Source of the DNA: Macquaria australasica
Taxonomy: Eukaryota; Chordata; Actinopteri; Centrarchiformes; Percichthyidae
Assembly: GCA_005408345.1 (NCBI GenBank)
Contig: SEMN01000034.1
Span: forward strand, 434,001 to 498,000
DNA length: 64,000 nt
Reading direction: 5' to 3'
Position numbers and translations under genes: made by a program. Under the pieces are notes generated by a model. That model saw only the letters and a program-made list of their open reading frames with translations, was not told the DNA's origin and ran no database searches. Below are positions 23,832 through 36,324 of the stretch, one piece after another (position 1 is the stretch's first letter; every line of letters starts with the position of its first letter).

Positions 23832-25075
23832 AACCGTTATTTAAGGGTGTGGGGACATTTTCCATGTGGTTTGAGTGGTTAAGCTTTGCAAAAGTGTGAA
23901 AAAAAAATCTGCTCTACGTAAAGACACAAATGGCTAAAGTGGAGTGGGGGTGAGGCCAATTTAGTTTGAGGCTCTTATTGAAGTGTTGGGCAAAAACTGG
24001 CAAAGAAAACAAAACAAAACCACACTGCCTTGTCACGCCAGAGAATAACTTTTCCATGAGCTTTGGTGAGTTGAAGAGGCTGACTGAGATACGATGACAT
24101 TGTTATAGTTTTATTCTCCGAGTTCAAAATCAAGGGCTAAGTTCAAACAGAATGCTACTTGTGCTTGAAAATCCCCCTTCCTTCTTTTGTCTTTTGCTTT
24201 CACAATTTTCTTTGACATGGCCATCTCCTCTCTGACTCATCCTTCAGGTCTCAAGTGTATTGTGGCGAACCGCTGCCGAATTCGCTCCTCTTTTATATCC
24301 TTTTTCTCTCCTGTATCTCGCGTTCACCCTCTTTCCATTTCTGCTTGCTCTGCGTCTGTCTCTCTTTAGAAAAGGTGAAGTTCTAGTTCAATGTAGATAG
24401 CTTTAAATAATGCACATTTCCAATTAAATATAAATGAGCTAGCTCTTTTTTTAAAGAAAATATTGTAAATTATATGTCAGTTTGTATGTCAGTCTTGTGA
24501 GCTGAAATAGTTCAATATTTGGTTGGATATGCAGGAAATGCCAGACGGAATTGAGTTCTTTCTGCATTCATTGTGGCCTTCCAAGGTTTTTATAAGCAAT
24601 AGAGAAGACTAGTCATTAACTCACAGGGAGCTAATTGTGTGGCTGGTGCTCCACTTTAAAAGAGACTGAGCAAAAATGTGTCAGGGTGCCTCAGCTCCTT
24701 TAATACAGGTAATACAGGTCCACGAGGTCAGCAGCAGAGGAGCTCAGCATCTGTTGAACTGTGATCCTGATGGAAACCTTTAGATAATTCATATGCGCAT
24801 TTGTGCCCTTTATTTTGCCGTAACTCTTGACAGCATCACAACAGTGTCATCTTCACTTTAGGTGGTCTCTGTGACAGTCTCGGGGATGGCCGCATTGTGT
24901 GCTGTCTCTCCACACCAGCAATTGTGTCATTTTTACCTCAAAACCTGTTAGCTACGCAACAGTTTGGGCTTTTCATGTCTTGCTTAATAGCCTGAAATGG
25001 ATGCAAGTGGAACCGACATAAGCCTGTGTGTTTATCTGTTATTGTCTGCAGCTGTGAGCATGTGCTATGGGTGTC

Positions 25076-25078
<3 letters not shown>

Positions 25079-25150
<72 letters not shown>
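25079..25150. repeat. (TG)n microsatellite, first of a close pair
   Basis: About 72 bp of TG. Confidence 0.97.
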
Positions 25151-25151
<1 letters not shown>

Positions 25152-25217
25152 CTTCATGTATGTGTTTTTGGATGCTGTGGGTGGGTACAGTCGATGTGCA
25201 TGCCATGGATGTGGATA

Positions 25218-25220
<3 letters not shown>

Positions 25221-25274
<54 letters not shown>
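25221..25274. repeat. (TG)n microsatellite, second of a close pair
   Basis: About 54 bp of TG, separated from the first array by 70 bp of non-repeat DNA. Confidence 0.97.
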
Positions 25275-25275
<1 letters not shown>

Positions 25276-26813
25276 CCGCTGTGTGTTCTCATTTGATGGC
25301 TGCTTGCTATCAGTGTTTGTTTGGGGTTAAAAGCCCCTGTCTCTGAGGGTGTTAGCGGGGGTCATCTAAACCGGATCTGCAGCTGAATCGCTTGAGAGGC
25401 AGAAGCATAATCTGTAGCTGGCTTTGTGCTCCCAGATTAAAGTGATGATGTTTTAAACCTTTCTCACGGCCGCAATATGCCTTTGCTTCCCTCCCTGCTA
25501 CTCAGTATGTGTGTGACAAGAGATCCACTCAGCCGGGTTCAAGAAAAGGACACCGTTCCTCGCTATTTATGAAACGGGGAGCTTTAGCACATTATCTGAG
25601 TTGACACACGCATGTTCTATTCAGCTATTAATTTGCCATCAGCGTGGTGTAGCTATAGCGTATCTTCTCCAGTGTTTGAGGGGAAACAGCTGCTAATCCT
25701 AATCCCCCCCACCCCATCTCCCCCCACGGGATTCTGTCAAATCACAGGGCCTTTAAAAAGCTCTGGCTGGCTGGTTCCAGGGCTGGTTGAGTGGCTGGCT
25801 GACTGGCAGGCTCTAAATGAGAGGATGGACCACGCTTACCCACTCCTGTGACAGATATCCACTAGGCCTCCAGAAAGTATGTCACTTGTTTGTACAAGTA
25901 TGTGCATACACACACCAGAAATTTCCATCGCGTACTGCTTCCCGAGAGGTTTCATCCAATATGGTGAAAATAGCTTTACCCATAAACATATGCAGACAAG
26001 AAGGAGGGTTTAAATAAATGCATACCATCTTGTGAACCTTTTGGTTTACACAAGTTATAGGTTTATCAACCCTAAAATGTCTGATTCTGTAAAAGATGTT
26101 CTGAAAAACAACCTCTGATATTCTCATCTAAAAGGAAACTGATCCAGTGTGTCCACCACTGGTTGGTGGTTTAAACATTTCTTTTCCTGTCCACATGTTT
26201 AAAGAATATTTTGGGAAATATGCTCATTCGCTTTCTTGCTTGTTAATTTAATTTAGCCTGGCTCTGTCTACAGGTGTTGTTGTCACTGTGTGGTTGCCAG
26301 GCAACCACCGGAAACTTCAGGAAGTTGAAAACTCAGAAATCAACTGGATGAAAATGCACTTATAGGCTCACTTTAAACCACTGGAAGACCCGAAACTGCG
26401 ATGCTGAATGTAGCAGACCGGTCTCTGCATGCATCATTGGCAGAAGGTGATCAATTTAGAGTCACTGTGTTGGTAACAAATAAAAACAAACCCTTTTAAA
26501 ACCACCAGAACTTGAGAGTGTCAGGATTTTGGACCCCTCTCCTCTCTAGATGTACAGTATATGCTTTTTAAAAAAATGCATCTTGTAGAACCCTGAAGCA
26601 ATTTCTCGTCTCTGAAACTCTAAAAGTCTGCAGTACCATTTCTTACTTTCACTCTCAAGCACAAACACTAATATCAGTCTTGTCCATCAGCCGTTCTCAC
26701 ATCAGTCATTTCAGATAATGACTCTCAGCCGGGAGAGACAGAGAGCGGAGGGACTCGGAGGCTGAGCAAAGAGTTTCAGCCGACACGCTTGCGTCTCCCT
26801 CCCTTGTTCTTGG

Positions 26814-26821
26814 TATATAAG
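26814..26821 (+). promoter_or_regulatory. Isolated TATATAAG box in the gene-poor region
   Basis: TATATAAG follows a pyrimidine-rich, moderately GC-rich segment and precedes GATGAGATGGGGATGAGG. It resembles a core promoter, but no coding exon is visible downstream. A noncoding transcript is possible; chance occurrence is equally likely. Confidence 0.2.
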
Positions 26822-27338
26822 GATGAGATGGGGATGAGGAGTGCGCGGGTAACTATCAGTCATCAGCGTGAGGATTAGGGACTGTCATCAGCAGCCATAT
26901 GCCTCATATTACCCTCCTGATGACACTAGATGGAGAGAGGGAAGAGAGCGAGGAAGAGGAGGAGGCTCGGGGGAAGGATTACGCCTGCTCTAAGATTTCA
27001 GGGTAAAAGTCAGGTAGAGAACAGAGCCTGTCAAAGTAAAGTTTGATATAATGCACAGACTCTGGTGTATGAATGTACATTTTCACACGCACACAAATAC
27101 ACATAGATACACATAAAAGCCCTGCAGCAGGAGCACTTTTTACTATCACATAAAGCCAAACTAAACACAAGTTCCTGTTGTAGAAATGTGTGTGTGTGCG
27201 CATGTGTGCTGTGCTGGCTGTATGTATGTAGAGCCCTATGGTAAAGCTGATATGCTTCTGTCCATGTTTTTTGCCTCTGGCTATGCATGTTGACTATTAT
27301 TCAGTACAATGGACACACATGTGATCTTCATTGATCAC

Positions 27339-27350
27339 AGAGAGAGAGAG

Positions 27351-27387
<37 letters not shown>
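27339..27387. repeat. Compound (AG)n(TG)n microsatellite
   Basis: AG run to 27354 then TG to 27387; a mirrored compound (CA)n(GA)n array lies at 27515-27553. Confidence 0.95.
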
Positions 27388-27389
<2 letters not shown>

Positions 27390-27514
27390 GAAGGGGAGGG
27401 GTCAGTGGCAACAGCAATACAGTAAGTGTTTCCATGTGCTTCTCTTATTCATGAAGACACACATAAACACACACAGACTGACAAGCATGCTGGCATATCC
27501 ATGTCAACAAAAAC

Positions 27515-27553
27515 TCACACACACACACACACACACACACAGAGAGAGAGAGA
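27515..27553. repeat. Compound (CA)n(GA)n microsatellite
   Basis: CA run to 27541 then AG to 27553. Confidence 0.95.
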
Positions 27554-28696
27554 AACCGAGCTTGTGTGACTCATTAGGTGACTCAGGTCTTGACAGTAAA
27601 AATAACATCTGAAAACATTTACCGTATATTCATTAACAGTTGGTCCAACTCATGACGAGAAGCACTTTAATGGATTTCCATCAAATGCACCTTGCCAGCT
27701 AAACTAAGTCAGTGCTGCTCCATGCGTACGTACGTATGTACAGCTACAGGTTTCCAAACATCTCCTCCTTCTTCCCAGTTCCACTTCCTCATTCGACATA
27801 GTTCCTGTGTGCTATCGCCGGGCTATTTTGGTGCATTCACACAAAAAGAGAAACCACGCAGAGACTTTGCTGAAAGTTCACTGCAGAGAAAATTATGAAA
27901 CAATTAAGAGCTAAAATGTTATACAAGGATAGAGGAGGGTTTACATTCAACACCTAATGTATTCTTATAAAGGTTTTACTCAGATTTATGCTGTTTGGAT
28001 GCTACTTTCAATGGCAGATTTTTAAAAATGTGATCCAGAATGAGTCTTGTGCTGCTTTGACCATAAGGTATTCATGAAGTTTGACCTAAAAGAGATTAAT
28101 CAAGATTCTTGCATGGAACATCAAAACAAAAATCGGTGATTAAGCTATAACTTCAATAATACGCTGATAAAAGCAGCAATTGTTTAAATATTCGTCTTAA
28201 TCTCCTTCAAAGAAAAGCTGGATGGGATTCCAGCTTTAATGTAGTGGATTAATTAAAACAATCTGCAAGAAATGAAGTGTCTCTACATCTCTGGACGTCG
28301 ATGGTTTCCATATTCTGGCACTATTGAACCAGCTCGCATAATAATCACAGAGTGAATGCACAAGTAATCAGAGCAACTTATGTTGTCTTTATCTCATTTG
28401 TGTTATGAATATCATGTTTGTGTGTCATGCCATAGCCAAAATACTGCCATATTAGCATCATTACGCGGGCATGCTCCACGACTGATTAAGCGTGTTTGCT
28501 AGTTTTCCTCATCAGCCGCCGCAGCAGACCACCATGAAGAGGGGAGGAGAGGCAGAGAGGCACTTAGCATGTAAAAAGACCATATGTGTGAGCATGAGTT
28601 TGGGCACAGAGAAATAATATGCCTGTGGTCCTGTGCCTGGGCTTATGTGAGTCTGTGGGAGGCAGAGTACGACTTTGTTCAAAATGTAGTATATTT

Positions 28697-28751
28697 GTGT
28701 GTGTGTGTGTGTGAGAGAGTGAGAGAGAGTGAGAGAGAGAGAGAGAGAGTG
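28697..28751. repeat. Compound (TG)n(GA)n microsatellite
   Basis: TG units followed by interrupted GAGAGT/GAGA units. Confidence 0.9.
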
Positions 28752-29084
28752 TGATGGTCTACACGTGTGGGTGTGTGCACTTTTTCCACAGGCTGTCACT
28801 CGTGCCGCTGCTGCTGAGTCTTTGGTAACTTACACTAGCTGTGTGAGAGTGTGTGTTTCTGTGTGTGTTTAAGCTTTTGTTTAATTTCTACTTCCTGTTT
28901 TATTCTTGGCCTAATCCAAACGCAACACAGCTGTGCAGTCAGCCAGAGAAAGAGGGCTTGGGGGATGGGTTGCCAGGTCCTGGTGAGTGCAGCCATGCTC
29001 TACAACTGCTACCAACAGATGGAAGGGAAATGGGGTTACCAGCTTGGGCTTATCTTCTCTTTGTAGGCCAGACTGACCCCCCTC

Positions 29085-29087
<3 letters not shown>

Positions 29088-29119
<32 letters not shown>
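29088..29119. repeat. (CA)n microsatellite
   Basis: About 30 bp of CA between C-rich flanks. Confidence 0.92.
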
Positions 29120-29121
<2 letters not shown>

Positions 29122-31980
29122 CCCCACCCCCTCATTTGGTCATAATACTATGCTTAAATCTCTATATTTTGGTGGGCTACGGAAGGCCATACAAGCCAGA
29201 CAAAAAAACAAAACAAAAACAAAAGATTAGAAGTTTTGCATGATAAATGCTCATGGTACGTCAATATTATGACGCTAAGTCACAATTATGAGCTGCTAAC
29301 TCATAACTTTGACATACAATCTCAGAATTCTTATTCAGCATCATATGATTTATATTATTTGACTATAACTTTGACTATCTCGTAACTTTGACTTAAGGCC
29401 TGGTCACACTAGAAAGTGGTACAGTGAAATCTATGCAAAATATATAGTTATAGTAATAATAGTTCTTGAAGCTAGGTGATGTAGTGACTATCGCAGGGCT
29501 GGTTGGTGATCTGCTGTAGCTGGCGAGCTAACCGCTAACTCCCAGAGATTCTCGCTTCTCTCTGCTGTTCTGGTATTTTGCTCACCATTCTGCACCATTT
29601 CATTCAATATTGTTGAAAATGGTTATTGAAGAGGGAAAATATTGTTATTTGCACCACTGACTGTCTGTCTGCAAACCAAACATATTTTTAATTGCCATTT
29701 TCAGAAGGGACATAGTTATCAAGGCATACGCAAAGCAATAAAACAACCATTTCTCTTTTGAAGAGCAGTTAATACTCTGACAGAGGTGAATAGTGCAACA
29801 CAGCTAATAAGCCACGTATAGCTGCCTCCATTTTGGACTCTCCAGCTCTCCTTCCACTCAGTGGTCAACACGGCCAAGACAGCTCGCTGTTGGTCAAAAT
29901 TTGATAAAGCTGAACTCAACGTGAACAATTTGCACGGATTTACTTCGCACCCGTGGGGAATCCACCAATGACAGCGATTCCACTGGAATGAATGTAATTT
30001 CACCTCTTTAAATGCTAGTGTAACCAGTCATAACTTTGACTCATTATGTTAACTATCTCTTAACTTTGATTTTCTATCTTATAATATTGGTTTAGTATCT
30101 CATAACTTGAATGAATGTAGAATGAAACATGAATATTTACATTTATGTCATGTCTAAATTGTCATTCATTTTTTTTCCTTTTCCTGTTGGAAATGGGCTT
30201 CCATAATGGACTAACATCAGGCTTAGTGGGAGAAGTGGACCAACAGATTGTAAATGCAACACAAATATAACTGCATATCATATTGCTCTGTTTCTTTTCA
30301 TGACATACCATAAAATAGTGTATCGTATTGCATCTTTACTTGGCTGGATGTATAATATATGACCCACATAATGGAGATATATACAAAGTAAACGTTCCTC
30401 TGAATCTCCAGTTTCTCCAGTTTCGTCTCGTCTCGAGAGGCGTTGATGCAGAAAACTCAAACAAACGAGCATCTTTTAGAGGAGCCGGTGCTCAAGACAT
30501 ACAAATGAAGCTGTATTTTGATTAGATTAATATTTCAGATGCTGCTTCTGCTGCTGTGTCGGTGTTTGTGTGTGTGATGAGGAGGGCAATCAAAAGCAAA
30601 GATGTGGACTCTGGAGCTCCACTGAAGTCAGCCCTCTCTGCTCTCTTCAGTCTCGCCTGCCTGTGGAGAGCTGAGGCATCTCCCTCTGGTCTCTCTCAAC
30701 CCAGCACAGCACATTCATTATTCATCTACCAGAGTCTTTCCCTCCTTCTCAGCTCAGCCAATTACAGCCGGGCCCCTGCGACTGCTGCCTGTCTCATTTG
30801 ACGCTGCACTGGTTGGCTTTGATGTCTCTATCAACCAAAAGAGCCGAGGACCATGTCTTAATAGAGCAGAAGGGGATTATGTGACTGCCTGCCTCTGGAG
30901 GTGGAACTCTTAAAAAAAAAAAAATATATGTTTAATTCATACTTTATTTTATTATCAGGAGACTTTGGGCTATGCTTTAGCCAGGGTCTTGCCACACTCT
31001 GCTCTCTTATCACAGCGACATGGTTGTTAATCCTGTTACTCTTTCATTTGGGGAGTTGCACAAGCCTGCGAGCAGAGCAGGCTCGTCTACCCGAGGCCTC
31101 GCGCTCCTCCCTCCAGGGCTGGTAGCTTTTCCTTCCTCTGCTCATTTCATGTGGAGAACGCCTCGATTAACCAGCAGCAACCACTCTGCATGCAACGCTG
31201 ATGGTTTGGTATGAGGTCATTGCTTTTGGCTCACAAATGTTTTTTATCAGAGTTCAGAGGTCAGTTTGCTTTGAAATCAATTCAGGAAATGGAAATGTAC
31301 CGTTACTTGGCAGAAATATCAAAACAATTAATTCTTCATCTCATCTATTAAGAAGCTGTTAAAGTGAAAGCAGAGTTCAATTACCAGTCACGTTTGAATG
31401 AAAGCAAACAGTTGCCTCCAACAGATTTGTGCTTTTTCTCACTTCTGCCATTAATGTAGAAGCTCAGCTCCCTAGTTGAGTCACTTGTTTGAAGTGGGCT
31501 CTTCGCCCTCAGTTGAACTTTTAATAATAATCCTTCCATCACTTCCCTACCTCAGGTCCCACCTATTTGCAGCGCTGACCTTTAAAGCAGGAAGTTACTC
31601 TTAACACAGCTCCAGCAGCTGCACCGACGACAACCTGCTTTACAGCATTCTTCTCGTCAAGCGCAGCGCTTGTGCACATTTTCCTCCCCCAACTCGCTGC
31701 ACATGCTCAAATTCAGATTACGGAGAGGCTGGGTGCTGTCACTTAAATTTATGACTTCAGTTGACAGCAATGGTGTCAAGTTAAAGGCTGCGTCGGCCTC
31801 GCCATTTTATGACAACTGAATATTACAAAAATTAATTTTCATCAAGTGCGAACAGTGAAGGGAGAATATTACATAAACCTCTGATGTAATTTTCTGAGCA
31901 TGACTCAAAGCACTGGGGAACCCCACGCAGAAGACACATCTCAAAGCTGGTTTCTTTAAGAAAAGACAACATTGCATACA

Positions 31981-32097
31981 TTTATTAGGGATGGACGCCA
32001 ATTCCAATACATGCAAATCACCATTGTCCTTTAAATGTAGTGTTGACATTATTGCAAACACTTGTCTCCCTGCTGTTTTGTGTATTATATTTTTATT
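31981..32097 (-). promoter_or_regulatory. pten: Candidate pten polyadenylation signals
   Basis: Minus-strand AATAAA at 32097-32092 and 31986-31981, about 0.8-0.9 kb after the pten stop codon. They would fit a moderately long pten 3' UTR. Nothing distinguishes the two. Confidence 0.35.
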
Positions 32098-32316
32098 ATC
32101 TTAGGATAAAAAAAAACATTAACAATTACATTGGATGCCTTGTTCTGCATAATTTAACGTATACACAGTGGGAACAGGAATGGCAATGCTTTAGACATCA
32201 TCACAGCCTCTTCATAACCCCGCCCACCCCCAACCCACTGCCCGCATGCAGTTTGCACTGCACAAAGACCAAAAGTCACGTGAGACAGCCTGCAAAGAGC
32301 ACAAGAAGCATTCACA

Positions 32317-32433
32317 GTAAAGGAGGATAAGGAAGGAGGATAGGAAGGATGTAAGGGAGGAGGGAGGGAGAGTAAAAGATGAGAGGAGAAAAGGGGGGGA
32401 GGAGGAGAAGAGAGGGAGTGAAACAAAGTGACT
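32317..32433. repeat. Polypurine tract in the pten 3' UTR region
   Basis: Almost entirely A/G on the plus strand (GGAGGATAAGGAAGGAGGAT and on), about 115 bp; the pten transcript would read it as polypyrimidine. Confidence 0.8.
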
Positions 32434-32902
32434 GCAGCACTGGCCTTGGTTTAGACAGGAGAAGGAGCAGCATAGTCCTAGTATATCATTCTAACTTCTC
32501 CCACACTTCAACTCCCGTCTCCTGATTGTGGTACTCTTTCCATTGTCTTTGACACAAAAAAAAGTTTGTTTATATATGCATGTATATATGTATATACATA
32601 TACGTATGTATACATATATATATAAATACATTTTTATAGCTACAGCACCTTTTCCCATGGGGCAACAGTGTCAATACCTCGCACATGGTACATGGCCGTG
32701 CCAAAGAAAAAAAGAAAAATAAAAAAACAATATATTGGTCAGGATATTTATCTTTTTTTCCCTACAATTGGCATTTGACATGATGATATTCTATTGCCGT
32801 CTGGGGGAGGGAAGGGACAAAGGTTCTTCTTTTGAGTTTATATTCAAGTTTTCTCCTTTTTTTTCTCGTGTATAATTTCTTCTTTTCCTGTTTAAAAAGA
32901 GT

Positions 32903-35900
32903 TCACACTTTTGTGATTTGCGTGTGCTGCTCTTCATCAAAAGGTTCATTTTCCGGATCAGAGTCAGTGGTGTCAGAGTATCGATAATGGTCTGGCTCAT
33001 TGTCGCTAACGTCCGGGGTGACGGATGTCGAAGTGCTTGCCTCAGAATTCGAAGGCTCCTCCACGGTTTTCGTAAAATACAACTTCACCTGGAATTGCAA
33101 ATTAAGACAACTAACTTCAGTCTGTGCACTGAAAATAATCAAACAAGTTGCAACACTGCTCTTTCCATACTCACTGACTTGACGGCAAAACAATTAGCTT
33201 ATTCAATAACAGACTAAGAGATAACAATAAATCCTTTTATGCAGCTAATATCACATAAATAAATCGTGCCAGCTTCCGTCAACGCTTACCTTGAAGTTTG
33301 GCGAGAAGTAGCGGTTAGCTTTGTCTTTGTTGGCCTTGTCCAAGTCGTTCTTAGTGAGCGTCAGGATGAGGTAGTCCCTGTCCCTGTCGCTTTCCCTGCC
33401 GCTTTCCCTGCAGCTGTCCCTGCACTCGGCACTCTGCGGCTGGCCCTGGCCCGTTGCCGGTACCCCCTGCTGGCTCTCTGCATTGTTCACCGCCCCGTTC
33501 TCCATCTTGTCCGCGCTCTCCTCTGGTCCAGGGATGAAGAAGGTGTTCACCCAGAAGTGAAACATTTTGTCCTGGAGGGCAGAGGGGATGAGAGAGGAGA
33601 TGTAATAGGGCTTTTGGGATTACATGTTTTTTATGGGCTCAGTCCTGTTGGCTAAGGCTGGCGTTATTCTACATTTTTCTTATCAACAAATATCAATAAA
33701 AAAAACAAGGCAACAATATGTCTGTACTGTGCACTCAGCCCCAAGCCCATTAGTTTCTACGTAAATCGTTAAAAACTGCTCACAAATATAATTTTATTTT
33801 TATTTTTATAAAGGCTCAGTAAGGAGTTAATACTGCATTTTTTTTGGGGGGGGGGGGGGACTATATTTCAGCCATGGATTAATACACATTTGTTACATTG
33901 CGTAAGTTTTTACTCATCGCAGCAGGGCGATGAATGTGGGATTGAATCAAAAGAAACTACAGTGCCCACCATGTTCATGGTAATGAAGGAACTTGTCAAC
34001 AAGTGGCGACGGTGTGGCTAATTGATGCATTTTTGAGGTCTACCGCACAGAGGAATAAGCTATTATCACGCTTTGGTAAAACATTTTTGGTTTTGGTCTT
34101 TTCATGAGATTTGTTGACCAAAGAAAAAATTAATATACAGAATGCAGTCAGCCTTATCCTTTATAAAAAGCAAAACTGTCATGCAACTGAGAAAATGCCT
34201 ACTTATTGTTGTTTAACCTAGCAGACATCATGACAATCACAGCGCAAATAAGCTCAGTGACAAGGAGCAAGCAAATAAAGCTACAATGAAATCCCCTGAA
34301 CACACACACACACACAACTAACCTTCTTCATCATCTTATTCTGTTTATGGAAGAACTCCACTTTGATGTCTCCACAAACTGGCAGCGGCTGGGGGAACTC
34401 GAAAAACATGTGCTTGTCCTCGCGCCGCGTGTGAGCGGGGTTCGACGTGTGAATCTTCACTTTCAGCTGGTACACCACAAACTGGGGATCTGCAAAGAGT
34501 GTCACACGTTGCACAAGATTATGAGATTTGTGACAGGTAGAGACAGAAAAAACATGAGAAGAAGAGAGTGAGTGACAGGAGTGAATCGTGAGAGAGCAGG
34601 ACAGGATACCAGTGTTATTACATGAGTGTGGCAAAAGAAACAGCACAGCAACAACAACACCTCCCCCCACTGAATAAGTGCAACAACATTATATTAAAAT
34701 TAAGGAGGAGAGAGGGAAAGTAACAAGCCACCAAATCTAACACCCAAAAAGACCCAGAACCAGAGACATAGGACCCTATAGTCACGGTTTGGTCTTGGAC
34801 CAGCGCAACACGTTGCATATACAAGAATTTTAACCCTTCTTCTTCCTGTTAGGCTGGGTGTGGTGTTGGAGATGACATCATATGCCTGTAAGTTAGTCCT
34901 ATCCTGCTAGGCGACATGTCTACCTCAGACTACTCCTGCCAGGTGGATCTCTGGGGCCATATAAAAAGGAAATGAGTGAAACAGTAGCAATAGTGGATGA
35001 AAGGCTCATTTACCCCAATGCCAATTCCCTTTCTTGAAGCCCTGAGGGGTCAGCTCGCTCCTGTTTTTAACGGTACTGTCCCCTTAGAGAGAAAGAAGGA
35101 GATTATCACAAACAGGACCTGGCTGGGCTGTCGGGGGCTTGACAGCACAGCAGGCACAAACACATGAGCTCTAAACAAATATTTACATCTTCATAGCTTT
35201 TCTTAAAAAAAACAAAACAACATACAGTATGTGACTTTAAAGAGGAGGTGTGCATCTTAAACATTTGACATGGGACCTGGTGTGGTGTGAGATGCACAAA
35301 GGGGAAGGAGGAAAGGGGGAACTTGGAGATTGCTGACGATCACAAACGACCACAAAACATCAGTGTTCTTTGGTGAATTTAACAAACAAATGTGTCATGT
35401 TAACTTATTTGTACCAGAATTATCAAACTAGCTTCTCCTCTTTTATTGCTGAGTTGAGCTAAAACCTGGAGGCTAGAAAGGGGGTTATGTGTGTGTACAT
35501 GTATTAAGGTGTCAAACTCAGAATAGGGCCTTTAGTTTGGTGGAAAGAGAAGCATCAGTAGAGTCATGGTTGTTCAGCACAGTCAGGAATAAAAGGTGCC
35601 TTTTCTAACCGACACTTAAAAATGGACAAATTTAGATACAAGAATATCACCATATTGTGCGATTCAGATAAGTTTGAGCAGAAAAACAGGATTTTTATTT
35701 TCCTCCTAAAACCATAAGAGAACTATAGACAGTAAAACATACTAAAGCTAAAATCAGTATTGATGTTTTGGTTTCAGCACACTTTTAAAAAGCAAGCATA
35801 TTCTGAGTCCGCCTGTGTCACTCTGCCGCCGCATACAAGGGGACAACAAGTGCCACTGTTTGCATACGCACCATTTTACAACAAAGTCATGCCACTCAAT

Positions 35901-36293
35901 CCCCGAGCAAACATGAAGTGATATGTAAATACTCATGATTGAGCAACTTGAACTAACTACAGTGACTTATTAAAACTCAAGTGCTGTGCTATTGCATGTA
36001 AATATAAAATCACTGAGCAGTATGTAAGTATTTAATTCCTTTATTGACTTCTAGTTACTTCCTGGTTATGTATGAATAAAGCACATAAAACTCATGCGTA
36101 CGCAGCTTTTCCTCTACTGTCCGGTGTGTGAATGCAGTTTACTTCCCTCATGCAGGGCTTTAAGTGCTCTACTGTGTTTAAACAGAGCATATTGTAATTC
36201 CTCCGAATACTGTGCACAGAAAAGTATTACACAGCAGAACAACTGAAAGCACACAGCGACGGACTCCTATAAAGGCCACCTGTCTGAAGCTAA

Positions 36294-36324
<31 letters not shown>

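Larger units (their letters stand above)
15060..31975. other. Gene-poor region between fas and pten
   Basis: About 17 kb without any exon I can recognise on either strand. It carries many dinucleotide microsatellites, one internally deleted Tc1-like transposon, and GC-richer non-repetitive blocks (about 22.1-22.4, 26.7-27.0 and 30.6-31.7 kb) that could be regulatory. Human genes lying between FAS and PTEN (for example ACTA2, STAMBPL1, RNLS) are not visible here. Confidence 0.65.

Noticed and set aside
15000..32000. tRNA, rRNA or microRNA genes in the gene-poor interval
   Set aside because: I saw no cloverleaf with A and B boxes and no convincing hairpin by eye; a dedicated tRNAscan or miRNA search would be needed to exclude them.
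33266..33655. Plus-strand open frame of 129 codons at pten exon 8
   Set aside because: Antisense shadow of the GC-rich coding exon 8 of pten.
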